Positions 20,880 to 31,232 of a DNA stretch of 64,000 nt are shown piece by piece. The stretch lies in assembly GCF_001308015.1 (NCBI RefSeq), contig NZ_LGYH01000006.1, positions 62,001-126,000 of the forward strand, given 5' to 3'. Origin of the DNA: Neisseria sp. 83E34. GTDB lineage: Bacteria > Pseudomonadota > Gammaproteobacteria > Burkholderiales > Neisseriaceae. Position 1 is the stretch's first letter. Each line of letters starts with the position of its first letter. Below the pieces are notes generated by a model. It was not told the origin of the DNA, ran no database searches, and saw only the letters and a program-made list of their open reading frames with translations. Position numbers and translations under genes: made by a program.

Positions 20880-20919
20880 AAATTAAAAAAAGGAAACCTA
20901 AGTTTCCTTTTTTTAATTT
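20880..20919 (-). terminator. Terminator after rplT
   Basis: A perfect 18 bp stem (AAAAGGAAAC core) with loop CTAA, A-run and T-run on either side, 16 bases after the rplT stop. It could end the infC-rpmI-rplT transcript, leaving pheST to a separate promoter or read-through. Confidence 0.85.
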
Positions 20920-20934
20920 AAACCGGATGCAATA

Positions 20935-21291
20935 TTAAGCCAAAGCAGCTTTAGCTTTTTCTACCAGTTGCGCAAATGCTGCTTTATCGAATACAGCCAA
21001 ATCAGCCAATACCTTACGGTCAATTTCGATAGCGGCGCGTTTCAGACCGTTCATGAATTTGCTGTAAGACAAGCCGCTTTGACGGGCACCTGCATTGATA
21101 CGGACAATCCACAATTGACGGAACTGACGTTTGCGTTGACGGCGGTCGCGGTAAGCATATTGACCGGCTTTCATTACCGCTTGCTTGGCAACGCGATAGA
21201 CGTTTTTGCGACGACCGCGATAACCTTTGGCTAACGCTAATACTTTTTTATGACGGGCACGTGCGGTTACACCGCGTTTTACGCGTGGCAT
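20935..21291 (-). CDS. rplT: 50S ribosomal protein L20
   Basis: 118 residues, the standard length, with the basic N-terminus [18 protein letters not shown] and [13 protein letters not shown]20 binds 23S rRNA early in 50S assembly and in other bacteria represses its own operon at the mRNA level. The gene starts 12 bp after rpmI. Confidence 0.97.
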   Translation of the reverse strand: MPRVKRGVTARARHKKVLALAKGYRGRRKNVYRVAKQAVMKAGQYAYRDRRQRKRQFRQLWIVRINAGARQSGLSYSKFMNGLKRAAIEIDRKVLADLAVFDKAAFAQLVEKAKAALA

Positions 21292-21303
21292 ATTTTAAAC
21301 TCC

Positions 21304-21501
21304 TTAAGCGTAGGGTAACATTTTAGCAACAGAAGCCAAATCACGGTCATTTACCATAGCGGTACCGCGCAATTGGCGTTTGTTCTTAGTGGTTTTCTTG
21401 GTCAGAATGTGGCGCTTAAACGCATGGGCGCGTTTCACACCACCGTTACCCAGTACTTTAAAGCGTTTTTTAGCGCTCGACTTGGTTTTCATTTTAGGCA
21501 T
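21304..21501 (-). CDS. rpmI: 50S ribosomal protein L35
   Basis: 65 residues, [18 protein letters not shown], very basic. The ATG at 21501 has GGAG nine bases upstream; an earlier in-frame start at 21519 would add six atypical residues. The 145 bp between infC and this gene may hold the L20-responsive leader, but I cannot fold it with certainty. Confidence 0.95.
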   Translation of the reverse strand: MPKMKTKSSAKKRFKVLGNGGVKRAHAFKRHILTKKTTKNKRQLRGTAMVNDRDLASVAKMLPYA

Positions 21502-21646
21502 GGGAATACTCCATATCATTTATTAGATAAGATATAAGGGGATTTTGAATCTCGTTCAAAATACTTGAAACCCCTATATCACGGTTTTCGCCGCTAAGTG
21601 AACTTGCTTTAACGCGGCAAATTGAAGCAAGCTGTAAATTATAGCC

Positions 21647-22165
21647 TTATTTCTTTTTCGGCGCAATCATCATGACCATTTGGCGACCTTCCATTTTCGG
21701 AAACTGCTCGATAGTCGCCACTTCCGCCAAATCTTCTTTAACCCGTTCAAGCAATTGCGCACCGAATTCCTGATGCGCCATCTCCCGACCGCGGAAACGC
21801 AAAGTAACTTTTACTTTATCGCCATCCTCTAAAAAGCGGTTGATATTGCGCATTTTGATTTGGTAATCGCCCTCATCGGTGCCCGGACGGAATTTGATTT
21901 CTTTTATTTGTACCTGTTTTTGCTTTTTCTTGGCTTCGTCACGTTTTTTCGATTGCTCGTATTTATATTTGCCAAAATCCATAAGTTTGCAAACAGGCGG
22001 CTTTGCGGTTGGAGAAATTTCAACCAAGTCCACATCCTGCTCTTCCGACATGGCCAGAGCGTCGCGTAATGAAACGATACCAAGCTGTTCGCCTGAACCA
22101 CTGATTAAACGCACTTCTTTTGCGGTGATTTCACCGTTGATTCGTGCTTCGCGTTCTTGTGCGAT
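21647..22165 (-). CDS. infC: Translation initiation factor IF-3, AUC start codon
   Basis: IF-3 checks the start codon and keeps the 30S subunit free. The first in-frame ATG (22114) would remove the conserved N-terminus. The frame continues upstream as [17 protein letters not shown] back to an ATC at 22163-22165, with AAGGAG seven bases before it, and there is no ATG, GTG or TTG in between. From ATC the protein is 172 residues, full family length, with the N domain ([19 protein letters not shown]), linker and C domain ([16 protein letters not shown]). AUU/AUC starts on infC are the known basis of its autoregulation. Confidence 0.93.
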   Translation of the reverse strand: MAQEREARINGEITAKEVRLISGSGEQLGIVSLRDALAMSEEQDVDLVEISPTAKPPVCKLMDFGKYKYEQSKKRDEAKKKQKQVQIKEIKFRPGTDEGDYQIKMRNINRFLEDGDKVKVTLRFRGREMAHQEFGAQLLERVKEDLAEVATIEQFPKMEGRQMVMMIAPKKK

Positions 22166-22291
22166 GACTATACTCCTTATAAAAATTAATGGGTTATTTG
22201 GGCTTTATTCGATACAACCCCAAACTTTGTTTTGGCTTCCATCATCGACTTGCCTTCAACCCGCCGATAGAATATCCGCCTCTATTTTCAA

Positions 22292-22345
22292 TGCCTGTCT
22301 GAAAAATATTTTCGAAACACCGGTTCTCAGATTTTCAGACAGGCA
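22292..22345. repeat. Inverted DUS pair between thrS and infC
   Basis: DUS at 22292-22303 (+) and 22334-22345 (-), separated by a 30-base loop. It lies inside the translation operon, so it may only be an uptake signal or a weak terminator. Confidence 0.6.
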
Positions 22346-22373
22346 TTTTGCATACAACAAATTTAAATCGATA

Positions 22374-24278
22374 TTAAAACTCTGCTTTCAATTCCTCTTG
22401 CAAACAAGCAATAAACTCGTCTACAGAAAGGCTGCCTAAATCTTCTGCTTTACGGCGCACGGCAACTTGGCCGTTTTCTTTTTCTTTATCGCCGACAACA
22501 ATTTGGTAAGGATAGCGGTATTGACTGTTATCTCGGATTTTGTAGCCAATTTTTTCATTGCGTAAATCCAGTTCTGCACGGAAACCCGCGGCGCGCAATT
22601 TTTCCACTACTTCGCGGCAATATTCTGCTTGTTTCTCGGTAATGTTCATCACCACCATTTGCACAGGCGCAAGCCATAACGGGAAAGAACCTGCGTGGTT
22701 TTCAATCAGAATCCCGATAAAACGTTCCATAGAACCGAGAATCGCACGATGCAGCATTACAGGACGAGCCCGACCATTATCTTCGGTCACATATTCTGCA
22801 CCCAAACGCTCCGGCAAAACGAAATCCAGCTGGATCGTACCGCATTGCCATGAGCGGCCAATGGCATCTTTGATATGATATTCAACTTTAGGACCGTAGA
22901 AAGCCCCCTCGCCGGGCAATTCTTCCCATTCGATATTGCACGCAGTCAACGCTTCACGCAAACCTTGTTCGGCTTTATCCCAAGTTTCATCCGAACCGGC
23001 ACGTTTTTCAGGACGCAGAGACAGTTTTACGCTTACATTATCAAAGCCGAACTGCTTGTACACTTTCATAACCAATTCATTAAATGCCTTGGCTTCTTGT
23101 GTAATCTGCTCTTCGGTACAGAAAATGTGCGCATCATCCTGCACAAAACCTCTCACACGCATCAAACCATGTAAGGCGCCGGAAGGCTCATTGCGATGGC
23201 AAGAGCCAAACTCTGCCAAGCGCATGGGCAGATCGCGATAAGAGCGAAGAGTATGGTTGAAAATCTGAACGTGACCCGGACAGTTCATCGGTTTAACGGC
23301 ATAAGTGCGTTTCTCCGATTCGGTAACGAACATATTTTCCTGATAATTTTCCCAGTGGCCGGATTTTTCCCAGAAGGTTTTGTCCATCATCAACGGGGTT
23401 TTGATTTCTTGATAACCTGCGGCATCAAGCTCTTTGCGCATATGCTGCTCAATAACCTGCCATAAAGTCCAGCCACGCGGGTGCCAGAATACCATTCCCG
23501 GCGCTTCGTCTTGCAAATGGAATAAATCAAGCTGCTTACCCAATTTGCGGTGGTCGCGCTTTTCCGCCTCTTCCATGCGCGTGATATAGGCTTTTAGGTC
23601 ATCTTTACTGGCCCAGGCAGTACCGTAAATACGTTGCAGCATTTCATTATTACTGTCACCCCGCCAATAAGCACCTGCGAGCTTGGTTAGCTTAAAGTGC
23701 TTTAAAAATCGTGTATTAGGCACATGCGGGCCGCGGCACATATCGACATATTCTTGATGATGATACAAGCCCATTGCTTCCACTTCAGGCATATCTTCAA
23801 TCAAACGCAATTTGTATTCTTCTCCACGCTCTTCGAAGGTTTTTACGGTTTCTGCGCGCGGAGTCATAATTTTGATTACGTCATAATCTTGCGCAATCAG
23901 CTCCTTCATACGCGCTTCGATCGCTGCGACATCCTCCGGAGTAAACGGTTTTTCAGTGGCAATATCGTAGTAAAAACCTTCTTCAATTACCGGGCCGATA
24001 ACCATTTTTGCATCAGGATAAAGCTGCTTGACCGCATGGCCTACCAAATGGGCACAGGAGTGGCGGATGATTTCTACACCTTCCTGATCTTTCGGTGTGA
24101 TAATTTGCACGCTTGCATCTTCGTTAATCGGGTCGCACGCATCCACCAACACACCGTTTACCTTGCCCGCAACCGTGGCTTTAGCCAAACCCGAGCCGAT
24201 AGACGCAGCAATCTGCGCCACTGTTACAGGGGCTTCGTATTGGCGGACTGAGCCGTCGGGCAAAGTGATGTTCAACAT
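22374..24278 (-). CDS. thrS: Threonyl-tRNA synthetase
   Basis: A 634-residue class II synthetase. Domains in order: TGS (1-60, [15 protein letters not shown]), editing domain with zinc-type motif [13 protein letters not shown], catalytic core with [10 protein letters not shown] and motif 2 [14 protein letters not shown], and the anticodon-binding domain ([13 protein letters not shown]). The ATG at 24278 has GGAG upstream and gives the family start [10 protein letters not shown]; a longer frame to 24308 is rejected. It is the first protein gene of the operon, about 75 bp after tRNA-Val. Confidence 0.96.
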   Translation of the reverse strand: MLNITLPDGSVRQYEAPVTVAQIAASIGSGLAKATVAGKVNGVLVDACDPINEDASVQIITPKDQEGVEIIRHSCAHLVGHAVKQLYPDAKMVIGPVIEEGFYYDIATEKPFTPEDVAAIEARMKELIAQDYDVIKIMTPRAETVKTFEERGEEYKLRLIEDMPEVEAMGLYHHQEYVDMCRGPHVPNTRFLKHFKLTKLAGAYWRGDSNNEMLQRIYGTAWASKDDLKAYITRMEEAEKRDHRKLGKQLDLFHLQDEAPGMVFWHPRGWTLWQVIEQHMRKELDAAGYQEIKTPLMMDKTFWEKSGHWENYQENMFVTESEKRTYAVKPMNCPGHVQIFNHTLRSYRDLPMRLAEFGSCHRNEPSGALHGLMRVRGFVQDDAHIFCTEEQITQEAKAFNELVMKVYKQFGFDNVSVKLSLRPEKRAGSDETWDKAEQGLREALTACNIEWEELPGEGAFYGPKVEYHIKDAIGRSWQCGTIQLDFVLPERLGAEYVTEDNGRARPVMLHRAILGSMERFIGILIENHAGSFPLWLAPVQMVVMNITEKQAEYCREVVEKLRAAGFRAELDLRNEKIGYKIRDNSQYRYPYQIVVGDKEKENGQVAVRRKAEDLGSLSVDEFIACLQEELKAEF

Positions 24279-24351
24279 TAAAAAATACTCCGAAAACCTA
24301 CAAAACAACGGCCAAACGAAATATGGCCGTTTATAAAATAATTAACTGATT

Positions 24352-24427
24352 TGGTAGGCACAATTGGATTCGAACCAACGACCCCCACCATGTCAAGGTG
24401 ATGCTCTAACCAACTGAGCTATGTGCC
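24352..24427 (-). tRNA. tRNA-Val(GAC)
   Basis: A 76-base cloverleaf: acceptor GGCACAT with its complement, D arm GCTCAGTTGGTTAGAGC, anticodon loop TTGACAT (GAC), T arm GTTGGTTCGAATCCAAT and encoded CCA. It lies upstream of thrS on the same strand. Confidence 0.96.
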
Positions 24428-24459
24428 TGTGCAAACAAGCGTGAAATTTTAGCCGATAG

Positions 24460-25698
<1,239 letters not shown>

Positions 25699-25727
25699 AC
25701 ACCAGTTTCATCAGATGTATAAAACAA

Positions 25728-25762
25728 AATGCCTGTCTGAAAACAATTTTCAGACAGGCATT
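25728..25762. terminator. DUS-pair hairpin, convergent tgt and hemY
   Basis: Inverted DUS at 25730 and 25749 form a 15-16 bp stem with a short loop between two convergent genes. Confidence 0.75.
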
Positions 25763-25781
25763 GTATCAAACGGCAATCCGT

Positions 25782-27014
25782 TTACGCTTTTTCTACCTCT
25801 TTCGGCAGCAGCATTTCACGCTCGTCGTGCTCTACACCGGCCAAAGCCAGCATACGCTGTTCCTCAGCTTTACGGGTTTCTCCGGTTGCATCAAACACCT
25901 TAGCCAAAGCCAAACGGGCTTGGATACTTGGCGACAATGTCAAACTCGCTTCCAAGTAGCCTTGTGCTTTTCCCCATAATTGTTGGGAATATGCCAACTG
26001 GCCGACATGCATCAACAAACGGGAATCTTCCGGATACTGCTCCAGCCACTGGGTAGTCATATCAATCGCTTTACGCTGCTCGCGTTCGCTTAAATATTGA
26101 ACACTTTGGATGAAAGGCGGCAACAAATCCGCTTTGCGTGTTTGCGGGTAATATTTGCTTACCCATGCCACAGCCTGGTTATATAAACCCAGAGATTCAT
26201 ATTTCTCTGCAATCAGCACACACAAATCAGTAGCTTTCAATGAATCCGGAATACGTTTCAGACAGGCTTTCAAGCTACCCGAATCGGTTGCCATTGCCAG
26301 CAGGCGGCGGTATGACCAATCTTGATATTGGGTTGCTTCATGGTCATTAATGGCACCTGCTTTTTGCAGCTTGGCCGAAGTATCCAACACTTCTGCCGCA
26401 TCCCCGTGATCAAATGCATAGCGCAATTTGAGTTTAACCAAACGGGTTAAAGTGGGATTGATTTGCGCCGCAGCCTGAATATTTTCCAGCGCTTTCGGAT
26501 AATCACGGCGGTTGAGCGCGCTTTCTGCCAACAGCAAATAGCGGGAAAGCTGGTCTTTATGAGGCAATTTGGCAATATCGGCCAGATAGCGGTCGCGCAG
26601 CTCCACATCGTCCATGGAATCGGCCGCATGCGCCGCCAACATCAAAGCCAATGATCGGTTACTGCCAGCTTCTTTATTGGCCAACACTTTGGCCGCCTCC
26701 TGCTCCGCTTTTTGAAATTTACCTTCAAAATAAGCCAAACCCGCCGCTTGCAGGTCGCTACCTGCTTTCAGCTCTTTGCGGCGGTTTCCGAAACGCTGCA
26801 TACTGCCGGGAATATTCAGAAATGCCGCAACAATGCGCACCAAAATATAAAGCAACACCACGGCCAACAACAAACCGAGAATAAAGGCATGCAGGTTAAC
26901 CCGCATCAGCGTTTGCTCCACCACAATATACACATTGCCCGTGTAAATGCCTGACGCTACCGCCAAGCCTACTGCTACGGCAAATAAGATGATGATCCAG
27001 ATTAAGCTTTTCAT
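25782..27014 (-). CDS. hemY: HemY family TPR membrane protein
   Basis: A 410-residue inner membrane protein with two N-terminal transmembrane helices (residues 3-25 and 41-66) and TPR-like helical repeats over the rest. This is the proteobacterial HemY, encoded with hemC, hemD and hemX; its role in protoheme synthesis is unclear and it is not the B. subtilis oxidase HemY. It starts two bases after hemX ends, so it is in the operon. An in-frame near-DUS lies at about 26258. Confidence 0.88.
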   Translation of the reverse strand: MKSLIWIIILFAVAVGLAVASGIYTGNVYIVVEQTLMRVNLHAFILGLLLAVVLLYILVRIVAAFLNIPGSMQRFGNRRKELKAGSDLQAAGLAYFEGKFQKAEQEAAKVLANKEAGSNRSLALMLAAHAADSMDDVELRDRYLADIAKLPHKDQLSRYLLLAESALNRRDYPKALENIQAAAQINPTLTRLVKLKLRYAFDHGDAAEVLDTSAKLQKAGAINDHEATQYQDWSYRRLLAMATDSGSLKACLKRIPDSLKATDLCVLIAEKYESLGLYNQAVAWVSKYYPQTRKADLLPPFIQSVQYLSEREQRKAIDMTTQWLEQYPEDSRLLMHVGQLAYSQQLWGKAQGYLEASLTLSPSIQARLALAKVFDATGETRKAEEQRMLALAGVEHDEREMLLPKEVEKA

Positions 27015-27016
27015 GC

Positions 27017-28411
27017 TTATGCTCCTTTAGCAGCTTTTTCGCCGCCGGCAGAAGGTTGGGCAGGCTTATCTGTTTTCTTTTCCGGGGCAGCTTTGGTTTC
27101 AGTCGCGGCCGGAACGGTTGGGACTTTCGGTTCGGATGCGGCGGACGCATCAGAAGCGGCGGACTGCGGCGCTACAGCTGCCGATGCTTCGGAAGATGCC
27201 GAAGCGGCAGGCTGCTCTTGCGTTTTCGGATTAGCCGGCATAGTAACTGCGCCTTGATGCGTGCGTATACTATCCTGATAATTCCGCACGGCCTGTAAGC
27301 TGGCTTTGAGCGAATCATCCGAAATGGAGCGCACATCCAGCGCTTTTAACTCCGCAAGCTCTTTCAGCCAGGTTTGTGTTACTGGGGATTGGCTGTCGAA
27401 ATATTGTTTTACTGCGGCCTCTGCTGTATTCAAATCGGTTTGGTAAATTTCACCGTTGCGCTGAATCAAGGCAAAACGTGCATCCATCAGGCGCAGGCGC
27501 AAGTTTTCTTTAATAAAGAAATTCTGCTCTGGAGAAATCAGCATGGCATCGTTGCTGTTGAGCTTGCGCACCTCCACCAAACCTTTCAGGTTATCCAATG
27601 TTTTGTTCCAAGCGTTTTCCCACCAAGTCAAAGCTGTATCGGTTGCCGCTTCAGGTGCAGCCTCTCCCGGTCGGAGCGTGCCTTCCAACACCAGCGGCAA
27701 CCCGGCAACTGCGCTTTCCAAACGGTCAAGACGCAATGATGCACTGGACACATCTAAATAAGTGCGGTTTTTCAAAGCAGCCAAATCGCTGCTTACCGCC
27801 TGCTTAATCGGCAATAATTCCGGTTGGTCGAAACGGCTCAACCGGTTTTCCACACTTTCCAACACTTCTATTGCTACGGGAACATTGCCTGTGAGTAAAA
27901 GCTGTTGCGCAGCCACATTTAAGGTAACTTCAGTTTCATCCACCAACCAGTTGATCCGGCCTTTGAGCAGCTCCTGATAGGCCCGCTGGGCGTTGGCTAC
28001 GCCTTCGGCATTTTGACGGCTTTCACTATCCAGCTTTGCCAATGCTGCGGCAATGCTGTCTTGTTTGCGCAAAGTATCTTGCAGCATGCCTGCATTCTGG
28101 CTTTCGCCCAATGCGGCTTTATCAAGTTTTTGCTCAATGTTCAGCTCTTGATTTTTCAACACGTTTTGACCTTGCACAAACAAAAAGCCGCTTGCGCCCA
28201 AACCTAAAAGCGCCAAAATGAGCGCACCCGCAGCCAAACCTCTGCCGCTCGATTGTTTAATCACCACCGGAGCGGGTTGTTGTGTATTACGCTGGAAATG
28301 TTCTTGTTTCGGTTCGCTCATAGTGTTTCCTGTATTTTCATGTTGCGGTTCTGGTTGTGCGGGTGCGGATTGTGTCGGCACCAGATCTTTCTTCTCGTTT
28401 TCATCGCTCAT
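27017..28411 (-). CDS. hemX: HemX, uroporphyrinogen-III C-methyltransferase-like membrane protein
   Basis: A 464-residue protein with a polar, disordered N-terminus (1-50), one transmembrane helix (about 55-78, ending GLGASGFLFVQGQN), a coiled-coil periplasmic domain (80-390) and an Ala/Pro/Lys-rich tail. HemX carries a misleading methyltransferase name; no SAM-binding motif is visible. Its start overlaps the end of hemD by 11 bases. Confidence 0.86.
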   Translation of the reverse strand: MSDENEKKDLVPTQSAPAQPEPQHENTGNTMSEPKQEHFQRNTQQPAPVVIKQSSGRGLAAGALILALLGLGASGFLFVQGQNVLKNQELNIEQKLDKAALGESQNAGMLQDTLRKQDSIAAALAKLDSESRQNAEGVANAQRAYQELLKGRINWLVDETEVTLNVAAQQLLLTGNVPVAIEVLESVENRLSRFDQPELLPIKQAVSSDLAALKNRTYLDVSSASLRLDRLESAVAGLPLVLEGTLRPGEAAPEAATDTALTWWENAWNKTLDNLKGLVEVRKLNSNDAMLISPEQNFFIKENLRLRLMDARFALIQRNGEIYQTDLNTAEAAVKQYFDSQSPVTQTWLKELAELKALDVRSISDDSLKASLQAVRNYQDSIRTHQGAVTMPANPKTQEQPAASASSEASAAVAPQSAASDASAASEPKVPTVPAATETKAAPEKKTDKPAQPSAGGEKAAKGA

Positions 28412-29132
28412 CGGCTTGCTCCGTATAGCGGTTTAAATTCGACACGTCGAATTGTTGAATCAGCTCAATCCGCGCTGCTCCATGTTGCTGTAAAGCTTCT
28501 GCAATGCGCGGATGATGTGTAAAGTATAACAAGGATTTGGCTGCTTGCACCAATTCATCCGGCATTGAAGAAAAAAACTGCCTCACCGTTTTGGCCGAAG
28601 CAATCCAAACGGCATCCGGTTTTGCCTTAGCAAAAACCTGCCAATCGGGCGTTTGCGGCTCGCGCCGGTAGACTTCGGCAAACTCAACCTGCATACCCCG
28701 CCCGCTCAAGGCTTGGGCCAAATAAGTGCGCCCGCCTTTGCCGCGCACAATCAACACCCGCGCATTACACGGCAGACTTTGCCAAACGGGCAAACGGATA
28801 ACTGCTTCGCTGTCGTTGCCTTTTTCCGGAGAATAAACTGTCATGCAGCCTGCCTGCCTCAAAACATCCGCAGTAGCCCGCCCGACGGCAATATTCGGTT
28901 TTTCAGACAGGCATGCAAAGTCGATAACACCAATGCCTGCCTGAACCGCGGTGGGACTGACCCAAAACACCGCATCGGCAGCTTCGTATCGCGCCGGCAA
29001 TGCTGCCAACTGCGTTTCGTCCGGCACAATTTCAAGCACGCTAAACGGCACGCCCCGCCAACCCGCCGCTTCGCAGATCAGTGCATCGGCGGCGGCGCGT
29101 TCGGCGGGGCGGACAAGCAGAATGGTCGGCAT
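28401..29132 (-). CDS. hemD: Uroporphyrinogen-III synthase
   Basis: Closes hydroxymethylbilane with ring D inversion. 243 residues in two alpha/beta domains, with LLVRPAERAAADAL at the start, the linker region near VGRATADVLRQAG, and PDAVWIASAKTVRQFF. Sequence conservation in this family is always low, so the operon context is strong support. An in-frame DUS at 28902 encodes DFACLSEKP. Confidence 0.9.
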   Translation of the reverse strand: MPTILLVRPAERAAADALICEAAGWRGVPFSVLEIVPDETQLAALPARYEAADAVFWVSPTAVQAGIGVIDFACLSEKPNIAVGRATADVLRQAGCMTVYSPEKGNDSEAVIRLPVWQSLPCNARVLIVRGKGGRTYLAQALSGRGMQVEFAEVYRREPQTPDWQVFAKAKPDAVWIASAKTVRQFFSSMPDELVQAAKSLLYFTHHPRIAEALQQHGAARIELIQQFDVSNLNRYTEQADER

Positions 29133-29153
29133 AATGTTTTATCTGAATCCAAG

Positions 29154-29193
29154 TTTTCAGACAGGCATTCGCTTTCAAATGCCTGTCTGAAAA
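29154..29193 (-). terminator. DUS-pair hairpin between hemC and hemD
   Basis: Inverted DUS at 29156 and 29180 with an 8-base loop, placed seven bases after hemC. If active it would reduce read-through into hemDXY. Confidence 0.55.
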
Positions 29194-29199
29194 AGTATT

Positions 29200-30150
29200 T
29201 CAACTGTTTGCGTTTTGCTCGCCCAACACGGCGGCAATCAGATCTTCCGCGCCGTCGTCGGCCAGTTTTTTAGCAACGGCGCGGCCTAAGGCATCGGCGT
29301 AAGCCAACGGGGCTTGGGCGTCTGCTTCCAGCATAACCGATCCGTCGGGATGGCCGACCATGCCGCGTAAAGTAAGCAGGCCGTTTTCTTCGGTGCAATA
29401 AGCAGCCAATGGAATCTGGCAGCTGCCGCCCAAAGCGCGGGATAATGCGCGCTCGGCGGTAACGCAGGCGTTGCTGAGCGGATGATTGAGGGGGTTTAAT
29501 ATTTCAAACAAATCGTAGCGGTTGGCTGCGATTTCGATGCCCAGCACACCTTGTCCTGCTGCGGGCAGGCTGTCGGCAGGAGATAAAACGGTGCGTATGC
29601 GATCGGACAACCCCAAACGCTGCAATCCGGCTTCCGCCAAAATAATGGCGTCGTATTCGCCTTTATCCAGCTTTTCCAAACGGGTTTGCAGGTTGCCGCG
29701 CAAGGGGCGCACGTTCAAATAATGAGGAAAGCGCGCGCGCAATTGTGCTTCGCGGCGCAGGCTGGCAGTGCCGACTACTGCTCCTTTGGGCAAATCTTCC
29801 AAACGCTCGTATTGGTTGGACACGAAAGCGTCAAACGGGCTGGCACGCTCTGTAATGGCCGCCAGTGCAAAGCCTTGCGGCAATTCCATCGGCACATCTT
29901 TCAGGGAATGCACGGCCAAATCGGCACGGCCGTCCAACAAAGCTTGTTCAAGCTCTTTAATAAACAGGCCCTTGCCGCCGATTTTAGACAAAGTTTTATC
30001 AAGAATCTGGTCGCCGCGCGTGGTCATGCCCAAAATGCTGACTTCACATTCGGGATAAAGCGCCTGCAAACGCGCTTGAATATGCTCTGCCTGCCACATG
30101 GCCAAACGGCTTTCGCGGCTGGCGATAACGAGTTTTTTCGGAATGTTCAT
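29200..30150 (-). CDS. hemC: Porphobilinogen deaminase (hydroxymethylbilane synthase)
   Basis: Condenses four porphobilinogens. 316 residues, beginning [20 protein letters not shown]. The dipyrromethane-carrying cysteine is in [14 protein letters not shown]. Also seen are [10 protein letters not shown]-type ([19 protein letters not shown]) and [17 protein letters not shown]. First gene of the hem cluster, downstream of nsrR beyond a hairpin. Confidence 0.96.
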   Translation of the reverse strand: MNIPKKLVIASRESRLAMWQAEHIQARLQALYPECEVSILGMTTRGDQILDKTLSKIGGKGLFIKELEQALLDGRADLAVHSLKDVPMELPQGFALAAITERASPFDAFVSNQYERLEDLPKGAVVGTASLRREAQLRARFPHYLNVRPLRGNLQTRLEKLDKGEYDAIILAEAGLQRLGLSDRIRTVLSPADSLPAAGQGVLGIEIAANRYDLFEILNPLNHPLSNACVTAERALSRALGGSCQIPLAAYCTEENGLLTLRGMVGHPDGSVMLEADAQAPLAYADALGRAVAKKLADDGAEDLIAAVLGEQNANS

Positions 30151-30222
30151 GGTGTTTGGAAATAAGAAAACGTGATAACTGAAAACAGGCAGAAGTGTAA
30201 CAGAATTGGCTTCGTTTAGCCC

Positions 30223-30260
30223 GAATGCCTGTCTGAAACATTTTTCAGACAGGCATTCGT
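30223..30260 (-). terminator. DUS-pair hairpin after nsrR
   Basis: Inverted DUS at 30226 and 30244 with extended pairing (CGAATGCCTG), between the nsrR stop and hemC. Confidence 0.72.
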
Positions 30261-30276
30261 GTTTTGGAGATGAGGC

Positions 30277-30726
30277 TTATGGCCAGGCAGCCCGGCTGCC
30301 GGATTCAGCGCGGTAAAGCAATTGGAAAGTCGGCTTGTTTAATAAGTCTGCCAGCGAAAACCCTTCAAGATGATTCAAAAAAGCCTGAGTCGCACCGCTG
30401 AGCATGCCGGCCAAGCGGCAGTTGGGCGTGAGCAGGCAATTATTTTTGTCGCCCATACATTCCACCAGCACCATAGGCTCCAAACAGCGGATAACGTGGC
30501 CGATATTGATTTCTTCCGCAGGCCGCGCCAACTTCAAGCCGCCGCCCTTTCCGCGTATGCCGGTAAGAAAGCCGCCTTTTACCAAAGCGGTAACCACTTT
30601 CATCAGGTGGCTTTTGGAAATCTGATAAGTGTCGGCAATCTCACTGATATTGACCAAGTCGTCATCGTTTACTGCGGCATAAATCAGCACCCGCAGCCCG
30701 AAATCGGTATGTTGTGTCAGATACAT
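30277..30726 (-). CDS. nsrR: NsrR-type Rrf2 family nitric oxide-sensing repressor
   Basis: A 149-residue Rrf2 protein with an N-terminal winged helix (MYLTQHTDFGLRVLIYAA, SKSHLMKVVTALVKGGF) and three cysteines for the [Fe-S] cluster in ECMGDKNNC and LTPNCRL. The sequence is close to neisserial NsrR. It is divergent from a hemerythrin gene and nnrS, both typical NsrR targets, with a palindromic candidate operator between them. Confidence 0.9.
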   Translation of the reverse strand: MYLTQHTDFGLRVLIYAAVNDDDLVNISEIADTYQISKSHLMKVVTALVKGGFLTGIRGKGGGLKLARPAEEINIGHVIRCLEPMVLVECMGDKNNCLLTPNCRLAGMLSGATQAFLNHLEGFSLADLLNKPTFQLLYRAESGSRAAWP

Positions 30727-30756
30727 AGTTGCGGTTTGTTATTTAAAGTTTCATAA

Positions 30757-30775
30757 TATGTGCATATTATACATA
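30757..30775. promoter_or_regulatory. Candidate NsrR operator
   Basis: TATGTGCATATTATACATA: 5 bp perfect inverted arms with further partial symmetry, in the AT-rich divergent promoter region of nsrR and the hemerythrin gene. Placement and AT content resemble known NsrR sites; this is inference. Confidence 0.5.
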
Positions 30776-30832
30776 AAACAAATAAACTGATGCTATTGCT
30801 GATAACAATGCCTGTCTGAAAAAGGAACCCGC

Positions 30833-31201
30833 ATGAAACGCCACCCCGCACTTCTCAGCCTTTCGCAAGAACACCATCACGCGTTGGCTTTGTGCGTCCG
30901 TATCCTGCGCAACCCCGAACTCAATCACGCAGAAGATATCGAACGGCACAAAGCCGATTTGCTTGAACATTTTGCAAAAGAGGAAACCCAATTCGCCACC
31001 TATTGGCATCAATTGCCCGACAGCAGTTTGAAAGAGCGTTTTGACCAAGACCACACACTATTGCGCAAAATGTTGGATCAGCCGCGTTTTGATGATGCGC
31101 AATGGAACAGGCAATTCGCCCAAACCCTGCGTGATCACGCCCGTTTTGAAGAACGGGTGCTGTTTGAACAGATTACCGAGCATTGCCTGTCTGAAAAATA
31201 G
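30833..31201 (+). CDS. Hemerythrin-domain protein
   Basis: A 122-residue HHE-type four-helix protein. Di-iron ligands are visible: the HHH cluster at 14-16, H..EE in LLEHFAKEETQF, H in FDQDHTLLRKM and H..E in RDHARFEERVLFE. Such proteins bind oxygen or nitric oxide or help repair iron centres. The ribosome binding site AAGGA directly follows the DUS at 30809-30820, and the C-terminus CLSEK is itself encoded by a DUS at 31184. It likely shares a transcript with nnrS. Confidence 0.85.
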   Translation: MKRHPALLSLSQEHHHALALCVRILRNPELNHAEDIERHKADLLEHFAKEETQFATYWHQLPDSSLKERFDQDHTLLRKMLDQPRFDDAQWNRQFAQTLRDHARFEERVLFEQITEHCLSEK

Positions 31202-31232
31202 CGTTTAATCACTTTTTACTTAAGGAACCACC

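Noticed and set aside
24309-24330. Small hairpin between tRNA-Val and thrS as terminator or Thr operator
   Set aside because: Only a 7 bp stem without a clear T-run; too weak to call.
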